This document shows positions 58,546-64,000 of a DNA stretch of 64,000 nt, one piece after another. Origin of the DNA: MD308 sp051888795 (lineage in GTDB: Bacteria; Bacillota; Clostridia; Lachnospirales; Lachnospiraceae). Under the pieces are notes generated by a model. It ran no database searches, had not been told where the DNA came from, and saw only the letters and a list, made by a program, of their open reading frames with translations. Both the position numbers and the translations under genes were made by a program. Position 1 is the stretch's first letter; the number at the start of each line of letters is the position of its first letter. The stretch is from assembly GCA_051888795.1 (NCBI GenBank), contig JBJFCD010000167.1, forward strand, positions 62,001 through 126,000. The letters run 5' to 3'.

Positions 58546-61500
58546 AACATTTTTTGAAGTATTTCCGACATTAAAGACAGATCAGAATATTGAAATGATG
58601 TTTCAGAACGTTGAAGTCACGAAGGTTGCAACGAACACAAATCGTGACTTTATTCGTGTGCATATTTTAAGTGAACACCTTTTGCCAAAAAAAATGGTGT
58701 ATGAAGTGCAGAACAGATTAAAAGAGCAGCTTTTTGCGAGAACCAGAGTGTCAGTGAAAATAGTGGAAAGATACGAGTTGTCGAGACAATATACACCTGA
58801 AAATCTTATGAATGAATATTTGGACAGCTTTCTTTTCGAACTGGATGAACGCAGTGTAATAGAAAGAAGTATGCTAAACGAGGCAAAATTATCTTTTGAA
58901 GAAGAAAATATTCTTTGCCTTAAATTAACGGATAGCATTGTGGCGCGAGGAAAAAAAGATTCTCTTGTGGATTATCTGAAAACGGTGTACCAGGAACGTT
59001 TTGGGATGGATATAGATGTGCGGGTAATCTATGAAGAACCAAAAGACAGCAAATTAAAATACAATGACTTGAAGCTGCAGCAGGAAGTAAATGAAATCCT
59101 GAAAAATAATGCAACATTAAATGATAATGTGGAAGAAAAGGAAAATGATAAAGAAAAAACGGTATCTATAGATACTGAGAATGATAAGAAAAAGGAAACA
59201 TCGAAAGTAAAAAAAGAAGAGGCAAAGAAATCTTTTCAGACATATAAAAAGCGGGATTCATATAGTCCGGTGAAACGTTCAGACGATCCGAATCTTGTGT
59301 ATGGGCGTGATTTTGATGATGAGCCTATTGAACTCAGACAGGTGGTAACTGAGATGGGAGAGATTACCTTCCGTGGAAAAGTTATTAGCTTTGATACGCG
59401 GGAAATCCGCAATGAGAAGACGATCATTATGTTTGCCGTTACAGATTTTACTGATACTATTATGGTAAAAATGTTTGTAAGAAATGATCAGCTTGCAGAT
59501 ATTCTCGGAGAAGTGAAAAAAGGTGCATTCCTTAAGATTAAAGGAGTTACAACTATCGATAAATTTGACCGGGAGCTGACGATCGGCTCTGTGTTTGGCA
59601 TACGGAAAATACCGGATTTTACTGAGTCAAGAAAAGATACTGCACCGGAAAAACGGGTGGAACTCCATTGTCATACAAAAATGAGTGATATGGATGGAGT
59701 ATCTAATGTTGAGTCGATTTTAAAGCGGGCGCATGATTGGGGACATAAAGCAATTGCAATTACAGACCATGGAGTTGTTCAGGGATTTACAGAAGCAAAT
59801 CATTATATACAGGGATTGGATAAGTCCGATCCATTCAAAGTGATTTATGGTGTAGAGGGTTATCTGGTTGATGACCTTCAGGATGTGGCTGTTAATTCAA
59901 AAGGACAGCTTCTTTCCGGTACATATGTTGTGTTTGATCTTGAGACTACCGGGTTTAGTGCTATTAAAGATAAGATTATAGAAATAGGTGCTGTGAAAGT
60001 GGAAAACGGATGTATCACAGATAAGTTCAGTACCTTTGTTAATCCCAGAATACCGATTCCTTTTGAAATTACAAAGCTTACCAGTATCACAGACGAAATG
60101 GTAATGGAGGCACCTGATATTGAAACAGTACTTCCGAATTTTTTGTCTTTTGTCGGGGATGCAGCTTTAGTTGCCCATAATGCAAGTTTCGACGTAGGAT
60201 TTATTGAGCAGAATTGCAGATATCAGAATATCATGCCGGATTTTACCTCTGTTGACACGGTGGCAATGGCTCGTATTTTGCTTCCTACATTGGCAAAATT
60301 TAAGTTGAATGTGGTGGCAAATGCACTTCATATTTCTCTGGAAAATCATCATCGTGCAGTAGATGACGCAGGAGCGACGGCAGAAATTTTTGTGAAATTT
60401 ATTGAGATGTTGAAAGAAAGGGGCATCTATGATCTTACAAAGCTGAATCAGTTTGGGGCGCAAAATAAGGACATGGTAAGAAAACTTCCTTCGTATCATG
60501 TGATCATTTTGGCGAAAAATCAAGTCGGACGGACAAATTTATATACATTGATTTCGAAATCCCATCTTGATTATTATGCTCGTCAGCCCAGAATTCCCAA
60601 GAGTGAACTGTCAAAACACCGGGAAGGATTAATCGTGGGAAGCGCCTGTGAGGCAGGAGAGCTTTATCAGGCGATTCTGAATGATAAATCTGAAGAACGG
60701 ATATCAAGGATTGTAAACTTTTACGATTACCTGGAAGTACAGCCATTGGGGAATAACCGTTTTATGCTGGAAAGCAGCAAAATAACTAAAGTAAACAGCG
60801 AAGAAGATTTAAGAGAAATCAATCGTCAGATTATCCGGCTGGGGGAACGTTTTAATAAACCTGTAGTGGCAACTTGTGATGTCCATTTCCTTGATCCGGA
60901 AGATGAAGTTTACAGGAGGATCATTATGGCCGGGAAGGGCTTTACTGATGCAGACGATCAGGCACCATTATTTCTTCATACGACAGAGGAAATGTTGGAA
61001 GAGTTTGAATATCTTGGATCAGAAAAGGCAAGAGAGATTGTCATAGAAAATCCGAACCGGATTGCAGACATGATTGAAAAAATTTCACCGGTGCGCCCAG
61101 ACAAGTGCCCTCCGGTTATTCCGGATTCTGACAAGCAGCTCCGTGAAATTTGTTACCGGAAAGCGCATAGTATGTATGGAGAGGATCTTCCGGAAATTGT
61201 TACAGAACGTCTGGAGCGAGAGTTGAATTCAATCATTTCCAACGGATTTGCGGTTATGTATATTATTGCTCAGAAATTAGTCTGGAAATCTGTGGAAGAT
61301 GGGTATCTGGTTGGCTCGCGTGGTTCAGTAGGATCTTCGTTTGTTGCAACTATGGCGGGAATTACCGAAGTAAACCCATTAAGCCCTCATTATTATTGTA
61401 AAAAATGTCATTACAGTGATTTTGAATCCGAGGAAGTGAAGGCATATGCAGGCGGATGTGGATGGGATATGCCGGATAAGCGTTGTCCGGTCTGCGGTGA

Positions 61501-63058
61501 GATGCTTGTGAAGGATGGATTTGATATTCCGTTTGAAACATTTCTTGGGTTTAAAGGGAATAAAGAACCGGATATCGATCTTAACTTTTCGGGTGATTAT
61601 CAGAGTAATGCTCACAAATATACAGAAGTTATCTTTGGCGCAGGTCAGACATATCGTGCCGGAACCATTGGAACACTGGCTGATAAAACTGCATTTGGCT
61701 ATGTGAAAAACTATTATGAAGAACGCGGGCAGGGAAAGAGAAATTGTGAAATTGACCGCATTGTTCAGGGATGTACCGGAATAAGAAGAAGTACCGGTCA
61801 GCATCCGGGGGGTATCATTGTACTTCCACTTGGGGAAGATATCAATTCATTTACCCCGGTTCAGCATCCGGCAAATGACATGAATACGGATATTGTTACG
61901 ACACATTTTGATTATCATTCCATAGATCATAACCTTTTAAAACTGGATATTCTGGGGCATGATGATCCGACAATGATAAAGACTCTGGAAGAATATATCA
62001 GTTCCCCGGCGATGGAAAATGAATATAATGAGACAGATCATAAATTTGACGCGACAAAGATTCCGCTGGATGATAAAAAAGTGATGTCTCTTTTTCATGA
62101 TACTTCGGCATTGGGAATCACACCCGATGATATAGGAGGCTGCCCTGTCGGATGTCTTGGAATTCCGGAGTTCGGAACAGATTTTGTTATTCAGATGGTA
62201 GTGGATACAAAGCCTCAGTCTCTTTCTGATCTGATCCGTATTTCCGGTTTGTCGCACGGCACAGATGTGTGGCTGAATAATGCTCAGGAATTGATTAAAA
62301 GTGGAAAGGCAACAATTTCTACAGCTATTTGTACCCGAGATGATATTATGACATATCTGATCAACAAAGGTATGGACAGTGAGGAATCCTTCACAATCAT
62401 GGAGCGTGTCCGTAAAGGTGCAGTAGCAAAAGGAAAATGTAAAGAATGGCCTAAATTTAAAGAAGATATGAATAATCATGGAGTTCCGGACTGGTATATC
62501 TGGTCATGTGAGAAGATTAAATATATGTTTCCGAAGGCACATGCGGCGGCATATGTTATGATGGCATATAGAATTGCATATTGTAAGATCAATTATCCAC
62601 TTGCATATTACGGGGCATATTTTGGAATTCGTGCAGATGCATTTTCTTATGAAATTATGTGCCAGGGAAAAGAAAAGCTGCAGTATTATATCGATGATTA
62701 CAATCGGCGTTCTGCGACACTTACACAAAAAGAACAGGCAACCCTTAAAGATATGCATATCGTACAGGAAATGTATGCGAGGGGTCTTGAATTTGAGCCG
62801 TTGGATATTTACAGAGCACAGGCAACAAAATTTTTGATTGTGGACGGTAAACTGATGCCTCCGTTTTCAAGCATTGACGGAATGGGAGAAAAAGCAGCGG
62901 AAGCAGTAGCAGAGGCGGCTAAAGACGGACCATATCTTTCGAAAGACGATTTCAGGCAAAGGACGAAAGCGAGTAAGACAGTGATTGATTATATGGCTGA
63001 GCTGGGGCTTCTTGGTGACTTGCCGGAATCCAATCAGCTGTCATTGTTTGATCTGTAA
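58538..63058 (+). CDS. polC: DNA polymerase III alpha subunit, PolC type
   Basis: 1506 residues, the Gram-positive replicase. Order: N-terminal domains with a charged linker (about 190-230), OB fold (about 265-350), PHP domain (VELHCHTKMSDMDGVSNVESI, about 373) split by the DEDD proofreading exonuclease (VVFDLETTGFSAIKDKIIEIGAV, about 465; HNASFDVGFIEQN; HRAVDDAGATAEIF), a zinc finger (YYCKKCHYSDF with CGWDMPDKRCPVC, about 952-985), palm with catalytic aspartates in PDIDLNFSGDYQ (about 1010) and fingers. Ends SNQLSLFDL, a clamp-binding tail. Confidence 0.98.
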   Translation: MNKTFFEVFPTLKTDQNIEMMFQNVEVTKVATNTNRDFIRVHILSEHLLPKKMVYEVQNRLKEQLFARTRVSVKIVERYELSRQYTPENLMNEYLDSFLFELDERSVIERSMLNEAKLSFEEENILCLKLTDSIVARGKKDSLVDYLKTVYQERFGMDIDVRVIYEEPKDSKLKYNDLKLQQEVNEILKNNATLNDNVEEKENDKEKTVSIDTENDKKKETSKVKKEEAKKSFQTYKKRDSYSPVKRSDDPNLVYGRDFDDEPIELRQVVTEMGEITFRGKVISFDTREIRNEKTIIMFAVTDFTDTIMVKMFVRNDQLADILGEVKKGAFLKIKGVTTIDKFDRELTIGSVFGIRKIPDFTESRKDTAPEKRVELHCHTKMSDMDGVSNVESILKRAHDWGHKAIAITDHGVVQGFTEANHYIQGLDKSDPFKVIYGVEGYLVDDLQDVAVNSKGQLLSGTYVVFDLETTGFSAIKDKIIEIGAVKVENGCITDKFSTFVNPRIPIPFEITKLTSITDEMVMEAPDIETVLPNFLSFVGDAALVAHNASFDVGFIEQNCRYQNIMPDFTSVDTVAMARILLPTLAKFKLNVVANALHISLENHHRAVDDAGATAEIFVKFIEMLKERGIYDLTKLNQFGAQNKDMVRKLPSYHVIILAKNQVGRTNLYTLISKSHLDYYARQPRIPKSELSKHREGLIVGSACEAGELYQAILNDKSEERISRIVNFYDYLEVQPLGNNRFMLESSKITKVNSEEDLREINRQIIRLGERFNKPVVATCDVHFLDPEDEVYRRIIMAGKGFTDADDQAPLFLHTTEEMLEEFEYLGSEKAREIVIENPNRIADMIEKISPVRPDKCPPVIPDSDKQLREICYRKAHSMYGEDLPEIVTERLERELNSIISNGFAVMYIIAQKLVWKSVEDGYLVGSRGSVGSSFVATMAGITEVNPLSPHYYCKKCHYSDFESEEVKAYAGGCGWDMPDKRCPVCGEMLVKDGFDIPFETFLGFKGNKEPDIDLNFSGDYQSNAHKYTEVIFGAGQTYRAGTIGTLADKTAFGYVKNYYEERGQGKRNCEIDRIVQGCTGIRRSTGQHPGGIIVLPLGEDINSFTPVQHPANDMNTDIVTTHFDYHSIDHNLLKLDILGHDDPTMIKTLEEYISSPAMENEYNETDHKFDATKIPLDDKKVMSLFHDTSALGITPDDIGGCPVGCLGIPEFGTDFVIQMVVDTKPQSLSDLIRISGLSHGTDVWLNNAQELIKSGKATISTAICTRDDIMTYLINKGMDSEESFTIMERVRKGAVAKGKCKEWPKFKEDMNNHGVPDWYIWSCEKIKYMFPKAHAAAYVMMAYRIAYCKINYPLAYYGAYFGIRADAFSYEIMCQGKEKLQYYIDDYNRRSATLTQKEQATLKDMHIVQEMYARGLEFEPLDIYRAQATKFLIVDGKLMPPFSSIDGMGEKAAEAVAEAAKDGPYLSKDDFRQRTKASKTVIDYMAELGLLGDLPESNQLSLFDL

Positions 63059-63108
63059 TATCTCAAATAGAGAGGAATTTTGAAACTATAAGAAAGAAGA
63101 TAGAAATT

Positions 63109-63978
63109 ATGAACATAAAAAAACAGTATAAAGGGATTTTTTATATTATCTTATCAGCTTTTTGCTTTGCGCTTATGAATATGTTCGTTCGTATGGCAGG
63201 GGATTTGCCATCAATACAGAAAAGTTTTTTTCGTAATCTCGTAGCGGCAGCTTTTGCCTGTATTATTCTGATGAAGGATCGAATTCCATTCCGATGTCAG
63301 AGAAAAAATTTATTGTATATGATTTTGCGTGCCGGGTTTGGAACCATCGGAATCCTCTGTAATTTTTATGCTGTGGATCATCTGGTACTTTCAGATGCTT
63401 CAATGCTAAATAAAATGTCTCCGTTTTTTGCAGTACTTTTCAGTTATCTTATTTTAAAAGAGAAAGTGACACCTGTACAGGCTTTTCTGGTTGCAGGAGC
63501 GTTTTTGGGAAGTATGTTTGTTGTGAAGCCAACATTTGCGAATATGGATATTGTGCCGTCTGTTATCGGATTGACCGGAGGAATCTGCGCGGGAGCTGCA
63601 TATACAATGGTAAGAAAATTAGGGGAAAATGGAGAAAAAGGACCTTTTATTGTATTTTTCTTTTCTTGTTTCTCTTGCCTTGTGACTCTGCCGTGGCTTG
63701 TATTTGATTATCATCCTATGACTGGAATACAGATTGTAATTCTTCTTCTGGCAGGTTTTGCGGCTGCAGGAGGGCAGTTTTCCATTACGGCAGCGTATTG
63801 TTATGCTCCGGCAAGAGAAATCTCTGTGTATGATTATTCGCAGATTATCTTTTCGGCAATATTGGGATTTTTTGTATTCGGCCAGCTCCCCGATATTCTC
63901 AGCTGGATTGGTTATGGAATCATATGTACAATGGCTGTATTGATGTTTTTGTATAACAAAAGAAGGGAGAAGGCATGA
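63109..63978 (+). CDS. EamA/DMT family transporter
   Basis: 289 residues, ten membrane helices in two EamA repeats (GIFYIILSAFCFALMNMFVRMAG; IVPSVIGLTGGICAGAAYTMVRKLG). The conserved LSDASMLNKMSPFFAVLFSYLILKEKV block is typical. It likely exports amino acids or similar metabolites; the cargo cannot be assigned. Its last codons overlap the next start (ATGA). Confidence 0.9.
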   Translation: MNIKKQYKGIFYIILSAFCFALMNMFVRMAGDLPSIQKSFFRNLVAAAFACIILMKDRIPFRCQRKNLLYMILRAGFGTIGILCNFYAVDHLVLSDASMLNKMSPFFAVLFSYLILKEKVTPVQAFLVAGAFLGSMFVVKPTFANMDIVPSVIGLTGGICAGAAYTMVRKLGENGEKGPFIVFFFSCFSCLVTLPWLVFDYHPMTGIQIVILLLAGFAAAGGQFSITAAYCYAPAREISVYDYSQIIFSAILGFFVFGQLPDILSWIGYGIICTMAVLMFLYNKRREKA

Positions 63979-64000
63979 AACAATCACAGATTACTTACTG
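63975..64000 (+). CDS. Start of a gene cut by the window edge
   Basis: An ATG at 63975 overlaps the transporter stop as ATGA, with GGGAGAAGG upstream. Only MKQSQITY is visible. The overlap suggests translational coupling with the transporter. No function can be given. Confidence 0.45.

Overview
The window reads as a chromosomal segment of a low-GC Gram-positive gut-type Clostridium relative, most likely family Lachnospiraceae. Grounds for this are a PolC-type replicase, the ispG-polC pair, a two-protein-style arginine pathway with ArgJ, DUF4364 and DUF1385 (YqhQ) proteins, a Csp-like S8 peptidase, strong AGGAGG ribosome sites and A/T-rich spacers. The genus cannot be decided from the sequence alone. 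No rRNA, tRNA, CRISPR array, intact insertion sequence or phage gene was seen. Most of the window is ordinary chromosome.

Layout. 1-1.9 kb: the end of an MBOAT acyltransferase and a DHHW partner (cell-envelope polysaccharide O-acylation). 1.9-8.6 kb: rRNA pseudouridine synthase, ligA, an atypical ClpX, an S8 peptidase behind a hairpin that buries its ribosome site, a small coiled-coil protein and an LspA-like peptidase. 8.7-11.9 kb: argG (minus strand), then a PadR repressor translationally coupled to a SEDS-fold membrane protein that lacks the usual catalytic aspartate. 11.9-23.0 kb: a glycan-use locus (GH2 and AraC on the minus strand; binding lipoprotein, two permeases, GH4, Gfo/Idh/MocA oxidoreductase, zinc-less MDR dehydrogenase, DUF624 and GH43 lipoprotein on the plus strand). 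It has no transport ATPase of its own.

23.1-29.5 kb: an FMN reductase, then argC-GNAT-argJ-argB-argD, driven by a near-consensus promoter embedded in an ARG-box-like dyad. argG has a promoter of the same design, so the two loci look like one ArgR regulon. 29.5-39.4 kb: comEA, a response regulator and histidine kinase pair, a GerMN lipoprotein, comEC, holA (apparently leaderless), lepA and hemW. 39.5-42.1 kb, minus strand: two chromate-transporter halves, DUF4364 and a TIGR01212 radical SAM protein.

42.2-48.1 kb: malic enzyme, rho, then rpmE, yqhQ, prmC and prfA. 48.13-48.45 kb is a gene-free stretch with a terminator and an unexplained palindromic tandem repeat. 48.4-56.5 kb: an ABC exporter, DUF2156, two aminotransferases (the second HisC), a small membrane protein, fructokinase, DAHP synthase and an XRE regulator. 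56.6-64 kb: two small unknown proteins, ispG, polC, a DMT transporter and the first codons of a coupled gene.

The best leads are the RKH-loop-less ClpX paralogue, the PadR/SEDS pseudoenzyme pair with three evenly spaced operators, the GH4/oxidoreductase glycan locus, the operator-embedded arg promoters, the repeat at 48.2-48.4 kb and the leaderless holA. I did not find a clearly new multi-gene system.
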